Part shown: positions 1 through 7,686 of the stretch, in pieces
Layout: the number at the start of each line of letters is the position of its first letter
Position numbering within the stretch: position 1 is the first letter of the stretch
Assembly (NCBI GenBank): GCA_022013615.1
Contig: JAKLQB010000599.1
Location: 1-14,193, forward strand
Source of the DNA: Desulfobacterales bacterium
Lineage (GTDB): Bacteria > Desulfobacterota > DSM-4660 > Desulfatiglandales > Desulfatiglandaceae
Length of the DNA: 14,193 nucleotides
Direction of reading: 5' to 3'
The notes under the pieces: model-generated
What the model was told of the DNA's origin: nothing
Databases searched by the model: none
What the model saw: only the letters and a program-made list of their open reading frames with translations
Position numbers and translations under genes: made by a program

Positions 1-56
1 GAAGACACGGCAAAGGGTCTTCTTAAAGGATTTAAATTAGGAAATTAATTATTTGT
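1..56. other. Downstream flank of argJ, no gene seen
   Basis: This AT-rich stretch lies after the argJ stop codon. It contains a weak inverted repeat, GAAGAC at 1-6 and GTCTTC at 17-22, with a 10-base loop. No T-run follows on either strand, so I do not call a terminator. The neighbouring gene on the left is outside the window. Confidence 0.4.
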
Positions 57-1247
57 TCAGGTCCTGTAACTTGCATTGATTGACACATATTCGTGGGTGA
101 GATCGCAGGTGATAATCCGGTCCTCAAAATCGCCCTGGTGGAGGTCTATGGTAAAAGTGTATTCTTTCTGGACCATTATTTCGGCGGCCTTTTTTTCTGC
201 ATCCTGACCCTTTCCCAGGCCCTCGGACACAATCAGTATATCATTAACCCAGATATCGACCTTCTCCTCATCCATTACAATATCTGCCCTTCCGAGGGCA
301 GCCATGATCCTGCCCCAGTTGGGATCCTGGCCGTAACAGGCAGTCTTGACAAGGCTGGAATTACCCACCGTCCTTGCAGCTTTCAGGGCGTCGGAGGCAC
401 TGCGGGCGCCTTTTATCTCCATATGTATCACTTTGGTGGCACCCTCTCCGTCTCGCACGATCATTTGGGCCAACTCACCCATGACAGTCTCGAGGCCCTG
501 GGCAAAACCTTTAGAGTCCGCTTCTGTCAGGGCCGTGTTCCCTGCCATACCATTGGCCATAACCAGGACCGTGTCATTGGTGCTGGTGTCTCCGTCTACC
601 GTAATTCGATTAAATGTGGTCTCAACCGAGGAAGAAAGTACGCCGTTCAGGTCATTAGAATCGATCCCGATATCGCTGACAATAAAGCAGAGCATGGTGG
701 CCATATTCGGCATGATCATGCCGGCGCCTTTTGCAACACCCAGAATCCGGTAAGGCCGTCCCCCGGCGTGACCCTCAAAATGGCTGATCTTGGCAAATGA
801 ATCCGTGGTCATAATTGCCCGGGCCGCCGTGGGTATTCCATCCGGGGAAAGACGTTCAACCAAAGCGGGCAGGGCTTCTGCAATCCTATCCACATTCAGT
901 GGTTGACCGATAACGCCTGTGGAGGCCACGAGCACCTCATCAGATCCAATACCCAGCTTATCCGCCACAAGTTCAGCGGTTCGGCGGGCATCATTAAACC
1001 CTGCTTTTCCGGTGCAGGCATTGGCATTTCCCGCATTGGCGATAATGGCCCGTGCCCGTCCGCTTTTAATATGTTCCCGGGTCAGGATAACAGGAGCTGC
1101 CACGACTTTGTTGGTGGTAAACACTCCTGCAACTGCCGTTTCCCTTTCTGAAACAATCAGTGCCAGATCCAGGCCCTTGTCTTTTTTAAGGCCGGCCTTC
1201 ACTGCTGAAGCCTTAAAGCCCTGAACCATATACTCACTTTGTTGCAT
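57..1247 (-). CDS. argJ: Glutamate N-acetyltransferase / amino-acid acetyltransferase (ArgJ)
   Basis: ArgJ moves the acetyl group from N-acetylornithine to glutamate in the cyclic arginine pathway; bifunctional members also use acetyl-CoA. It acts in the cytoplasm as a self-cleaving Ntn-type enzyme. Visible hallmarks, numbered from the ATG at 1247, are the oxyanion motif STGVIG around residues 109-114, the KGAGMI segment at about 173-178, and the cleavage motif NMATML, whose Thr184 would become the N-terminal nucleophile of the beta chain. The protein ends in the family-typical NASYRT. Its 396 residues are normal for the family. The ATG overlaps the secA stop by one base (TGATG), which suggests translational coupling; a GTG three bases upstream (1250) would add one residue. 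Whether the enzyme is mono- or bifunctional cannot be told from sequence alone. Identification is secure. Confidence 0.96.
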   Translation of the reverse strand: MQQSEYMVQGFKASAVKAGLKKDKGLDLALIVSERETAVAGVFTTNKVVAAPVILTREHIKSGRARAIIANAGNANACTGKAGFNDARRTAELVADKLGIGSDEVLVASTGVIGQPLNVDRIAEALPALVERLSPDGIPTAARAIMTTDSFAKISHFEGHAGGRPYRILGVAKGAGMIMPNMATMLCFIVSDIGIDSNDLNGVLSSSVETTFNRITVDGDTSTNDTVLVMANGMAGNTALTEADSKGFAQGLETVMGELAQMIVRDGEGATKVIHMEIKGARSASDALKAARTVGNSSLVKTACYGQDPNWGRIMAALGRADIVMDEEKVDIWVNDILIVSEGLGKGQDAEKKAAEIMVQKEYTFTIDLHQGDFEDRIITCDLTHEYVSINASYRT

Positions 1248-4108
1248 CACTTATTAGCCCCGCAGCACTTTTTATACTTCTTCCCGCTGCCACACGGGCA
1301 GGGGGCATTTCTCCCTATCTTCTTTTCCTTGCGTCGGATCGTGACGGGCTGTGACCCGTCGCCTCCGTGGCTTAATTGTAAAGGTTTTTTCTTCTTCCTC
1401 GGTATCTCCTCAGGGCGTTGCCGTATCAGTTGTATCCGGAAAAGGGTGTTCAGTGTCTCCTCCCGAATCCTATCCATAAGCTCTTCAAAAAGGGCAAATC
1501 CTTCCTTTTGGTACTCTTTGAGAGGATCAAGTTGTCCGTAACCCCTGAGACCAATTCCCTCCTTCATATGTTCCATGTCCTGAAGATGGGCCACCCACTG
1601 GTTATCGATGATCTGAAGAATCACAAACCGCTCAAGCTGCTCCAGGTCTTCCTTTCCAAATAGTTTTTCCTTCTGCTGGTAGGCGCTGCGGACCTGTTCT
1701 CCGACTAAATCAGTCAAATCCTCCCATTTCAAACCGTCAAAGGCCTCTTCTCCAATATCTTCCGGGCCAATTTTTAGCCGAAATCCGAACAGCCTGGAAA
1801 TGTTATCCGTCAGGCTCTGGATTTCCCATTTTTCGGAATACTCCTTGGGATCGATCCATTTTTCCACCAGTGCCGCAACCTTCTCATCTATCATTCCCTC
1901 GATAATCTCTCCGAGTCCATGGCCATCCAGGATGTCTTTCCGAAGAGAATAGATGATTTCCCGATGTTTGTTCATCACATTATCATATTCGAGCAAATGC
2001 TTTCTTATATCAAAGTTGTGTCCTTCCACTTTTCTCTGGGCATTCTCGATACCCCGGGAGATTAAGGCGTGTTCAATAGGTTCGCCCTCTTCCATGCCCA
2101 GACGCTCCATGATGGATGAGATCCTCTCAGACCCAAATATCCTCAGAAGATCGTCTTCAAGGGAAAGATAAAAGCGTGATGACCCAGGATCACCCTGCCT
2201 TCCTGCTCGGCCCCTGAGCTGGTTATCGATACGACGGCTCTCGTGTCTCTCTGTCCCCAGGATGTGGAGGCCACCCAGATCTGTTACACCTTCGCCAAGG
2301 ACAATGTCGGTTCCACGGCCTGCCATATTGGTGGAAATAGTCACATTTTTTTTCTGCCCGGCATTGGCGATAATCTCCGCCTCCTTCTGATGATGCTTGG
2401 CGTTGAGCACGGAATGGGGAATTCCTGCCCTTGCAAGCATCTTATCCAGCATTTCCGATTTCTCAACGGAAACGCTTCCCACCAGGACAGGCTGACCCCT
2501 GTCATAGAGGTCTTTAATCTCATCAACAACGGCCTTAAATTTTTCCCTCTCAGTCTTATAAATCACATCGGGATAGTCGGTTCGGATCATCTTCTGGTTT
2601 GTGGGAATGACCGTCACATCCAGCTTATAGATATTGTTGAATTCAGCCGCCTCAGTATCGGCCGTTCCGGTCATCCCGGCGAGTTTTTCATACATCCTGA
2701 AAAAATTTTGAAATGTAACTGTCGCAAGGGTCTGATTCTCTCCTGCAACACTCACACCCTCCTTGGCCTCCACGGCCTGGTGCAATCCATCACTCCAGCG
2801 GCGGCCCGGCATCATACGGCCTGTAAACTCATCAACAATCATTATCTGACCGTCTTTGATAACGTACTGGACATCCTTTTCAAAGAGCCAGTAAGCCTTG
2901 ATAAGCTGCTGGGTCGAATGCAGGAGCTCCGATGTTCTCATGTAGTGGTCTTCAAGTTCCTTGATGCGTTCAGTTTTTTCCTCGTCACTCAATTGCTCAT
3001 CTTCCCGAACAGAGTGGCTGTCCGCATCTATGTCAGGGAGCATAAAATCACCAAGCCCACCACTCGAAAGCAACTTGATCCCTTTCTCACAGAGTTCCAC
3101 TGAATTGCTCCGTTCATCAATGGTGCAGTAAAGGGTCTGATCCAATTCAGGCAAAAGCTTTTGTGAACTCAGCATGCTCTCTGTCCTATCTATCTGCTTT
3201 TTCAGGGCCTGATTCTCAGAAAGAATATCCAGAAAAACAGGATTCTTGGGATCACCCCTTTTGATCTGAAGGAGTGTTTCAATGGTCTTTTCCTGCAAAT
3301 CCCCTGACCCAAGTCCCTCCCTCGCCTCTGTCAGAAGTGAGCGGATGACCGAGGCCTGCTTTTTCCTTAAATTAATGACAAGAGGTTTGACCTCCATATA
3401 GGTCTTGTTCTCACTATGCTCCACCGGGCCGCTAATAATCAACGGGGTCCTTGACTCATCAATAAGGATACTGTCGACCTCATCCACGATGGCATAATAA
3501 AAATCCCTCTGAACAAAATCGCTGAAGTCAAATTTCATGTTATCCCGGAGATAATCAAAACCAAATTCATTATTGGTTCCATAGGTGATGTCACATTCAT
3601 ATGCGTTTTTCCGCTCTGAATCATTCATCCCATGGACAATTACCCCCACAGAAAGGCCCAGGGCCTTATAGATTCCTCCCATCCATTCGGCATCCCGTTG
3701 TGCCAGATAATCATTGACCGTCACCAGGTGAACTCCACGACCCGTCAGGGCATTCAGATAAAGGGGAAGCGTCGCAGCCAGGGTCTTCCCTTCACCTGTC
3801 TTCATTTCAGCAATCTTGCCCCGGTGAAGCACAAGACCTCCGACTAACTGGACATCAAAGGGCCGCATTCCCAGTGCCCTCACAGATGCCTCTCTCACCG
3901 CAGCAAATGCCTCCGGCAGGAGCTGGTCCAGGGGCTCCTCCCTTGATATTCGCTCTTTGAACTCCGAAGTCTTTGCCTGAAGCTCTGCATCCGAGAGGGA
4001 CTGGAAATCCGGTTCAAGACTGTTGATCTTGTCCACAAGGGGAGCCATTTGCTTCAGTTCCCGCTCATTTTTACTACCAAAAACACCTTTTATAACTTTT
4101 CCAAACAT
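1247..4108 (-). CDS. secA: Preprotein translocase ATPase subunit SecA
   Basis: SecA is the ATP-driven motor that pushes unfolded preproteins through SecYEG at the inner membrane. The 953-residue protein shows Walker A MKTGEGKT (102-109), the DEVD Walker B box (209-212) within [17 protein letters not shown], the preprotein cross-linking domain, the [10 protein letters not shown] motif, and NMAGRGTDI plus [11 protein letters not shown] in the second nucleotide-binding domain. The C-terminal zinc motif [13 protein letters not shown] has Cys937, 939, 948 and 949 and usually binds SecB or ribosomes. Compared with E. coli SecA from memory, extra charged residues (about 235-340) lie in the cross-linking region; similar insertions occur in some Deltaproteobacteria and Bacteroidetes. 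An AGGA ribosome-binding site precedes the ATG. argJ follows in TGATG overlap, and the M23 gene lies 190 bases upstream on the same strand. Confidence 0.98.
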   Translation of the reverse strand: MFGKVIKGVFGSKNERELKQMAPLVDKINSLEPDFQSLSDAELQAKTSEFKERISREEPLDQLLPEAFAAVREASVRALGMRPFDVQLVGGLVLHRGKIAEMKTGEGKTLAATLPLYLNALTGRGVHLVTVNDYLAQRDAEWMGGIYKALGLSVGVIVHGMNDSERKNAYECDITYGTNNEFGFDYLRDNMKFDFSDFVQRDFYYAIVDEVDSILIDESRTPLIISGPVEHSENKTYMEVKPLVINLRKKQASVIRSLLTEAREGLGSGDLQEKTIETLLQIKRGDPKNPVFLDILSENQALKKQIDRTESMLSSQKLLPELDQTLYCTIDERSNSVELCEKGIKLLSSGGLGDFMLPDIDADSHSVREDEQLSDEEKTERIKELEDHYMRTSELLHSTQQLIKAYWLFEKDVQYVIKDGQIMIVDEFTGRMMPGRRWSDGLHQAVEAKEGVSVAGENQTLATVTFQNFFRMYEKLAGMTGTADTEAAEFNNIYKLDVTVIPTNQKMIRTDYPDVIYKTEREKFKAVVDEIKDLYDRGQPVLVGSVSVEKSEMLDKMLARAGIPHSVLNAKHHQKEAEIIANAGQKKNVTISTNMAGRGTDIVLGEGVTDLGGLHILGTERHESRRIDNQLRGRAGRQGDPGSSRFYLSLEDDLLRIFGSERISSIMERLGMEEGEPIEHALISRGIENAQRKVEGHNFDIRKHLLEYDNVMNKHREIIYSLRKDILDGHGLGEIIEGMIDEKVAALVEKWIDPKEYSEKWEIQSLTDNISRLFGFRLKIGPEDIGEEAFDGLKWEDLTDLVGEQVRSAYQQKEKLFGKEDLEQLERFVILQIIDNQWVAHLQDMEHMKEGIGLRGYGQLDPLKEYQKEGFALFEELMDRIREETLNTLFRIQLIRQRPEEIPRKKKKPLQLSHGGDGSQPVTIRRKEKKIGRNAPCPCGSGKKYKKCCGANK

Positions 4109-4192
4109 GGTTTCCTGCCGAATTATTGAAATTTACCAGACATTGGTGGCCTGTATCATATTACTGGATCGACAAAACCCAATGCCGCTAAT

Positions 4193-4221
4193 ATTAAAAA
4201 ACTTTTACTCTCAAAAATCAA
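4193..4221 (-). promoter_or_regulatory. Candidate sigma70-type promoter for secA-argJ
   Basis: Read on the minus strand, TTGATT (4221-4216) and TTTAAT (4198-4193) are separated by 17 bases, matching the -35 and -10 consensus at 4 and 5 of 6 positions. Transcription would start near 4186, giving a leader of about 78 bases before the secA ATG. The gap between the M23 and secA genes (4109-4298) holds no other clear signal, and I see no terminator after the M23 gene, so read-through into secA remains possible. Confidence 0.35.
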
Positions 4222-4298
4222 GGAATTATATGCTGATGTGTCTTTGCTGAGACCGACAAAGGATCCTGAATTTGAGATAGGAAGGATGGTTAATGGCA

Positions 4299-5207
4299 CT
4301 AATTAAGGACATATCGCAGGGGATCAACCGCAACCCTGTTCAGATGAACCTCATAGTGCAAGTGGGGTCCAGTAGATCGACCACTATTACCTACGAGGGC
4401 AATTGTCTCGCCCCGTTTAACATATTGCCCCGTTTTTACCAGGGACTTTTTGAGATGGCCATATCTGGTGATCACACCATAGCCGTGGCTAACGGATAAC
4501 ACCTTTCCATATCCATGGTCACTATAGATTTTTGACACAATCCCATCTGCCGGGGCAACGATTGGTGCACCCATCCTGGTGGCTATGTCAATTCCCCTGT
4601 GGAATTCCTTTTTGCCCGTAAAGGGGGAAATTCGATATCCGAAACGTGAACTCAGCCATCCTTTGGTTGGCCAAATTGATGGTGTGGAGGCAAGAAGTAC
4701 GTTTTGATTCTCGAGGAATTTGTGAAGCTCGGTTTTATCTTTTTCACAAAGCGCTATTTCACGGTCAAGGTTATCTATTGCACTGTGCATTGAACGAACG
4801 ATGTTTTTATGGGTTTTGGCCATATTATTTTGAGGCTGCAACAGCATCGGGTCAGAGCCACCAACACCCTGAAATTCTTTATTGTCTTCACTGGTTTCCA
4901 GGTTAACCATAGTCCTTAATTTACGGTCAAATTCCCTCAGCTCGTACAATTTTTGGGTGGTCTGATCAATTCGCTTTGCCAGGTGGTCTAACTGCCTCTT
5001 CTGCAACTCGTTTTCCTTCTCCAACCGAACCAGTTGAGGCGAATGGATTTTCATGGACTGGTAATCCCGGATGATAAAGACGAGGAAGGCAGCACAAGAA
5101 ACAAGGATGAGAACAAAAAAAACGGGCAGAAAACTTGGGACCTTAAATCGCTTGACCCTGTTTGTAGCATCAGGTACCAACAGTATTGTAGTCTTTTTAA
5201 AAGCCAC
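4299..5207 (-). CDS. Membrane-anchored M23 family (LytM-type) metallopeptidase
   Basis: Likely a peptidoglycan endopeptidase, or a regulator of cell-wall hydrolysis, facing the periplasm. The 302-residue protein has a short basic N-terminus, one membrane segment (about 25-46), two stretches predicted coiled-coil by their charged heptad look (about 58-100 and 138-170), and a C-terminal M23 domain (about 185-300). The metal and catalytic residues are all present: His203 and Asp207 in HRGID, His251 in RYGHL, and His282 and His284 in GPHLHYE, so it should be an active zinc enzyme and not a degenerate EnvC/NlpD-like one. The start is a GTG chosen because the reading frame and the basic N-terminus begin there; the ribosome-binding site is weak. 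It precedes secA and argJ on the same strand, an arrangement I associate with Deltaproteobacteria. The exact cell-wall bond cut cannot be read from sequence. Confidence 0.9.
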   Translation of the reverse strand: MAFKKTTILLVPDATNRVKRFKVPSFLPVFFVLILVSCAAFLVFIIRDYQSMKIHSPQLVRLEKENELQKRQLDHLAKRIDQTTQKLYELREFDRKLRTMVNLETSEDNKEFQGVGGSDPMLLQPQNNMAKTHKNIVRSMHSAIDNLDREIALCEKDKTELHKFLENQNVLLASTPSIWPTKGWLSSRFGYRISPFTGKKEFHRGIDIATRMGAPIVAPADGIVSKIYSDHGYGKVLSVSHGYGVITRYGHLKKSLVKTGQYVKRGETIALVGNSGRSTGPHLHYEVHLNRVAVDPLRYVLN

Positions 5208-5279
5208 AAGATACTCGAATTAAAGGGGAACTTAACTAAAAATGTAACCGTTCACGGGTTCAAAGGTTTACCCGCCTTT

Positions 5280-5302
5280 GGCGGCGCTGAACGTTGAACC
5301 CT
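5280..5302 (+). repeat. 23-base direct repeat, copy 1
   Basis: Identical to 5366-5388. The core AACGTT is palindromic. The start-to-start spacing is 86 bases, and only two copies are present in the window. Confidence 0.7.
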
Positions 5303-5365
5303 CGTATGTGACTCCGCAACGCTGGATTCTCTTTTTCGATCAAACTGGCCGCTTCGGCGGTCAGA

Positions 5366-5388
5366 GGCGGCGCTGAACGTTGAACCCT
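5366..5388 (+). repeat. 23-base direct repeat, copy 2
   Basis: Perfect copy of 5280-5302. It follows directly after the UUCG hairpin at 5347-5362 and lies shortly before the right terminal inverted repeat of the element. Confidence 0.7.
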
Positions 5389-5526
5389 GAAACTGTAAAC
5401 GGTTACCAAAATTTAAAATAGCATATCTGGACATGTAGCGTCAACCCCCAGCAATTTTTTGTTTTAAAAAAATATCATTTGGTTTTTCTCTTACTTAAAC
5501 GGTCAACTGACATCGCTTTGAATTTA

Positions 5527-5539
5527 GGGGCTCTGCCCC
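5527..5539. other. Small GC-rich hairpin
   Basis: GGGGC (5527-5531) and GCCCC (5535-5539) form a perfect 5-bp stem around TCT. No T-run follows on either strand. It lies directly before the first cluster of 8-base repeats and may mark the border of that repeat unit. Confidence 0.35.
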
Positions 5540-5542
5540 AAT

Positions 5543-5577
5543 TGGAATGATGGAACAATGGAATTGTGGAATGATGG
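5543..5577 (+). repeat. Tandem 8-base repeats, TGGAAYNN units
   Basis: Four consecutive units with an exact 8-base period: TGGAATGA (5543), TGGAACAA (5551), TGGAATTG (5559) and TGGAATGA (5567), then a decayed TGG. The TGGAA core is kept while the last three bases vary. The same type of unit returns in opposite orientation at 5754-5777. Confidence 0.7.
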
Positions 5578-5671
5578 GTTTCAAGAAAACAGATTTCAAA
5601 GGGCACATTTTTGCATTAATTTTCTTGTCCTGATGTAGTATTTTAAGTAGCAAAAGCAGAAAATAGCTGCC

Positions 5672-5710
5672 TGATGAGTATCATCAAAAAATGTAGACTC
5701 AACATTTTTT
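5672..5710. other. Two adjacent palindromes
   Basis: TGATGA-GTA-TCATCA (5672-5686) is a perfect 6-bp inverted repeat. It is joined to AAAAAATGT (5686-5694) and ACATTTTTT (5702-5710), a perfect 9-bp AT-rich stem with a 7-base loop. The second could act as a weak bidirectional terminator because its arms contain A and T runs, but no gene is known to end here. Both lie midway between the two opposed 8-base repeat clusters, so they may be part of the same repeat structure. Confidence 0.4.
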
Positions 5711-5753
5711 GTAGAAAGTGTGTTATTTTCCACTTTCCATACCCAGTGTTGCA

Positions 5754-5777
5754 ATATTCCACTATTCCATCATTCCA
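5754..5777 (-). repeat. Tandem 8-base repeats, inverted cluster
   Basis: Read on the minus strand there are three units, TGGAATGA (5777-5770), TGGAATAG (5769-5762) and TGGAATAT (5761-5754). They oppose the cluster at 5543-5577 across about 176 bases. Together the two clusters could pair as a long imperfect hairpin. Confidence 0.65.
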
Positions 5778-5818
5778 TGTGGCTTACAAAAAAATATAGC
5801 CACAATAAATACTATAAT
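5778..5818 (+). promoter_or_regulatory. Candidate promoter and operator of the GGT-like gene
   Basis: A perfect -10 box, TATAAT (5813-5818), stands 50 bases before the start codon. No good -35 box is present at 16-18 bases; the region is a run of A. Just upstream, TGTGGCT (5778-5784) and AGCCACA (5798-5804) form a perfect 7-bp inverted repeat with a 13-base spacer that covers the -35 area. A regulator binding there would be placed to control this promoter. The assignment rests on motifs only. Confidence 0.35.
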
Positions 5819-5868
5819 GCCAATAAGTTGCACAAGTTCCGAGACGTTAAATTATTGCGGAGAAAAAA

Positions 5869-7494
5869 ATGGAATTTTCATACACTCAAAAAAGAGAATC
5901 GCACAGCTATGCGCAAAGATCAGTAGCCATGGGACCGCAGGGTATGGTTGCGTCAAGCCAGCATTTGGCAACTCTTGCCGGATACAAGGTCTTATTAAAG
6001 GGCGGGAACGCCTTAGATGCGGCAGTGGCCATGGTCAGTACATTGAACGTTGTTGAACCTCATTCCGTGGGAATAGGCGGAGATGCCTTTGCGCTCATTT
6101 ATTTAGCCAAACAAAACAAGATCATAGGCATGAACGCAAGTGGAAGGGCGCCCTATAAAGCTGATTTGGCCTATTTCCATGAAAGGGGAATGAGGGCTAT
6201 GCCCGAAAGAGGTATCCTGGCGGTAACTGTTCCGGGTGCCTTGCATGGCTGGGCACAGGCAGTGGAACGGTATGGAAGTTTGAAACTCGGCGATTTGTTC
6301 GAAGATGCTATATATTATGCGGAAAACGGGTTTCCCGTTACAGAGATTATTTCCGGCGAATGGAAAAACGCGAAAGACATTCTTCTTGCCCATACATCTG
6401 CTTCAAAAAGCTATCTGATTAATGGTGATGCCCCGAAACCCGGGCAGCTTTTCAAGAATAAGCACCTGGCTCAAACCTACCGCAAAATTGCCCGTGAAGG
6501 CATTGATACATTTTATGAAGGAGAAATCTGTAAGGCCATCGTGGACTTTTCCCGCCAAAACAGCGGGCTTTTTTCATTTGAAGATTTCAAGGCTCATACT
6601 ACAAGCTGGGTAGAGCCAATATCGACAAATTACCGTGGGTATACCATATATGAACTTCCTCCCAACGGTCAGGGTATTACTGAACTTGAGATGCTAAACA
6701 TCCTGGAAGGTTACGATATAGCGAGTTTGGGGCATAATAGCGCAGACTACCTCCACCTCCTAATTGAAGCAAAAAAGATCGCCTTTAGTGATCGAGACTA
6801 CTTTATTACCGACCCTGAATTTGAAAGCGTCCCATTAGATAGGCTGCTTTCCAAAGAATATGCAAAAGAGTGGCTAAAAAAGATTGATTACCATAAGGCC
6901 ATGGTCCCCCCTGTCCCTTATTCAAATGCAAGAGGTTCCGACACCGTATTTGTCACAGCAGTAGACCAGAACAGGAATGCGGTTTCCCTTATTAGCAGCG
7001 TTTATATGGCTTTTGGTTCGGGAATGGTGGTGGATGGGACAGGTATTATCCTTCAGAACAGGGGACACTCGTTCTCCCTGGATCCCCACCACCCAAACCG
7101 CCTTGAACCGCACAAGCGGCCAATGCACACCATCATACCGGCAATGGTATTCAAGGACGGACGTTTTTTGGTGAGCTTCGGCGTTATGGGCGGTGACATG
7201 CAGCCGCAGGGGCATGTGCACTTTTTGATCAATCTCATTGATTTCAAAATGAATTTCCAGGAAGCAGTGGATTCACCCCGGATAAGGCATGTACAGGGTA
7301 AAGAGGTCTATTTGGAGGAGGGAATTTCCAGCAAATCAGCATCGGCGCTTAAGGAAAGAGGACATCATATCATTGACGCTCCACCTTCAGTAAACCAGGT
7401 CGGTGGTGGGCAGGCCATTTATCTAAATCGTGCCCAAAATGTGCTGTTTGGTGCATCTGACAGGAGAAAAGATGGATGCGCAATTGGATTTTAG
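5869..7494 (+). CDS. Gamma-glutamyltransferase-like Ntn hydrolase (YwrD-like subfamily)
   Basis: Members of this family self-cleave and use the new N-terminal threonine to hydrolyse or transfer gamma-glutamyl or related acyl groups. The 541-residue product is family length. The segment SDTVFVTAVD aligns with the E. coli Ggt cleavage site; Thr359 would be the nucleophile, giving chains of about 358 and 183 residues. The oxyanion glycines are Gly441-Gly442 in VMGGDMQPQGH. It departs from classical Ggt: the site reads TVF, not TTH; the substrate-binding Arg of E. coli (Arg114) aligns with Ser91 in NASGRAP; and the MDDF motif is absent. These traits fit the YwrD-like or acylase-like branch, so the true substrate is uncertain. 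No signal peptide is seen, so a cytoplasmic location is likely. GGAG (5859-5862) lies before the ATG. A 3' fragment of a paralogue lies at 10663-10887. Confidence 0.88.
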   Translation: MEFSYTQKRESHSYAQRSVAMGPQGMVASSQHLATLAGYKVLLKGGNALDAAVAMVSTLNVVEPHSVGIGGDAFALIYLAKQNKIIGMNASGRAPYKADLAYFHERGMRAMPERGILAVTVPGALHGWAQAVERYGSLKLGDLFEDAIYYAENGFPVTEIISGEWKNAKDILLAHTSASKSYLINGDAPKPGQLFKNKHLAQTYRKIAREGIDTFYEGEICKAIVDFSRQNSGLFSFEDFKAHTTSWVEPISTNYRGYTIYELPPNGQGITELEMLNILEGYDIASLGHNSADYLHLLIEAKKIAFSDRDYFITDPEFESVPLDRLLSKEYAKEWLKKIDYHKAMVPPVPYSNARGSDTVFVTAVDQNRNAVSLISSVYMAFGSGMVVDGTGIILQNRGHSFSLDPHHPNRLEPHKRPMHTIIPAMVFKDGRFLVSFGVMGGDMQPQGHVHFLINLIDFKMNFQEAVDSPRIRHVQGKEVYLEEGISSKSASALKERGHHIIDAPPSVNQVGGGQAIYLNRAQNVLFGASDRRKDGCAIGF

Positions 7495-7598
7495 GGTGAT
7501 TGTCCTTTAAGTTGCTGAGCAAGCTTGGAAACTGAGGTGCATTTTCACTCATAGGATAGTGAACCGGCAAGAAAAATGATGTGATGGCCGATTAAGAG

Positions 7599-7627
7599 TT
7601 GAAAATTCCGAATAGCTGCGTTATACG
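7599..7627 (+). promoter_or_regulatory. Candidate sigma70-type promoter for the first amidohydrolase-binding protein pair
   Basis: TTGAAA (7599-7604) and TATACG (7622-7627) are separated by 17 bases and match consensus at 5 and 4 of 6 positions. The expected start site, near 7634, would give a leader of about 50 bases. A small inverted repeat TGCAT-GTTT-ATGCA (7646-7659) lies in that leader. The 192-base gap after the GGT-like gene suggests that this pair has its own promoter, but read-through is not excluded because no terminator was seen. Confidence 0.4.
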
Positions 7628-7686
7628 TGCTTTTTTGAAAATATTTGCATGTTTATGCATTGGAAACCCTGACGCTGGAGGGGAAG

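Larger units (their letters stand above)
5244..5406. repeat. Inverted-repeat-bounded intergenic element with internal direct repeats
   Basis: The ends are GTAACCGTTCAC (5244-5255) and, on the other strand, GTAACCGTTTAC (5406-5395), a 12-base terminal inverted repeat with one mismatch. Inside, a 23-base sequence beginning GGCGGCGCTGAACG and ending TTGAACCCT occurs twice on the plus strand, at 5280-5302 and 5366-5388, without mismatch. A UUCG-loop hairpin (GGCCGC-TTCG-GCGGTC, 5347-5362) sits just before the second copy. There is no open frame long enough for a transposase. It could be a miniature inverted-repeat element or a repetitive intergenic palindrome of the host genome. No target-site duplication is obvious. 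Confidence 0.5.
5208..5868. other. Gene-free, repeat-rich region between divergent genes
   Basis: These 661 bases separate the M23 gene (minus) from the GGT-like gene (plus). Neither strand holds an open frame with a recognisable product. The region contains an inverted-repeat-bounded element (5244-5406), a GGGGC-TCT-GCCCC hairpin (5527-5539), two opposed clusters of 8-base repeats (5543-5577 and 5754-5777), two adjacent palindromes (5672-5710), and a promoter-like area in front of the GGT-like gene (5778-5818). The composition is AT-rich apart from the first element, which is GC-rich in its middle. Confidence 0.75.

Noticed and set aside
1..22. GAAGAC/GTCTTC inverted repeat after argJ as a terminator
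   Set aside because: The stem is only 6 bp with a 10-base loop, and no T-run follows in the direction of argJ transcription.
2243..3103. Plus-strand open frame of 286 codons inside secA
   Set aside because: It is the antisense shadow of the well-supported secA frame, and its translation shows no family features.
5219..5248. Promoter for the M23 gene (GTTACA, 18 bases, TTTAAT on the minus strand)
   Set aside because: It would leave a leader of about 5 bases before the start codon, too short for a ribosome-binding site, and the -35 match is poor.
5280..5388. Two perfect 23-base repeats as a minimal CRISPR array
   Set aside because: Only two copies with a 63-base gap, no further units and no cas genes; the inverted-repeat-bounded element explains them better.
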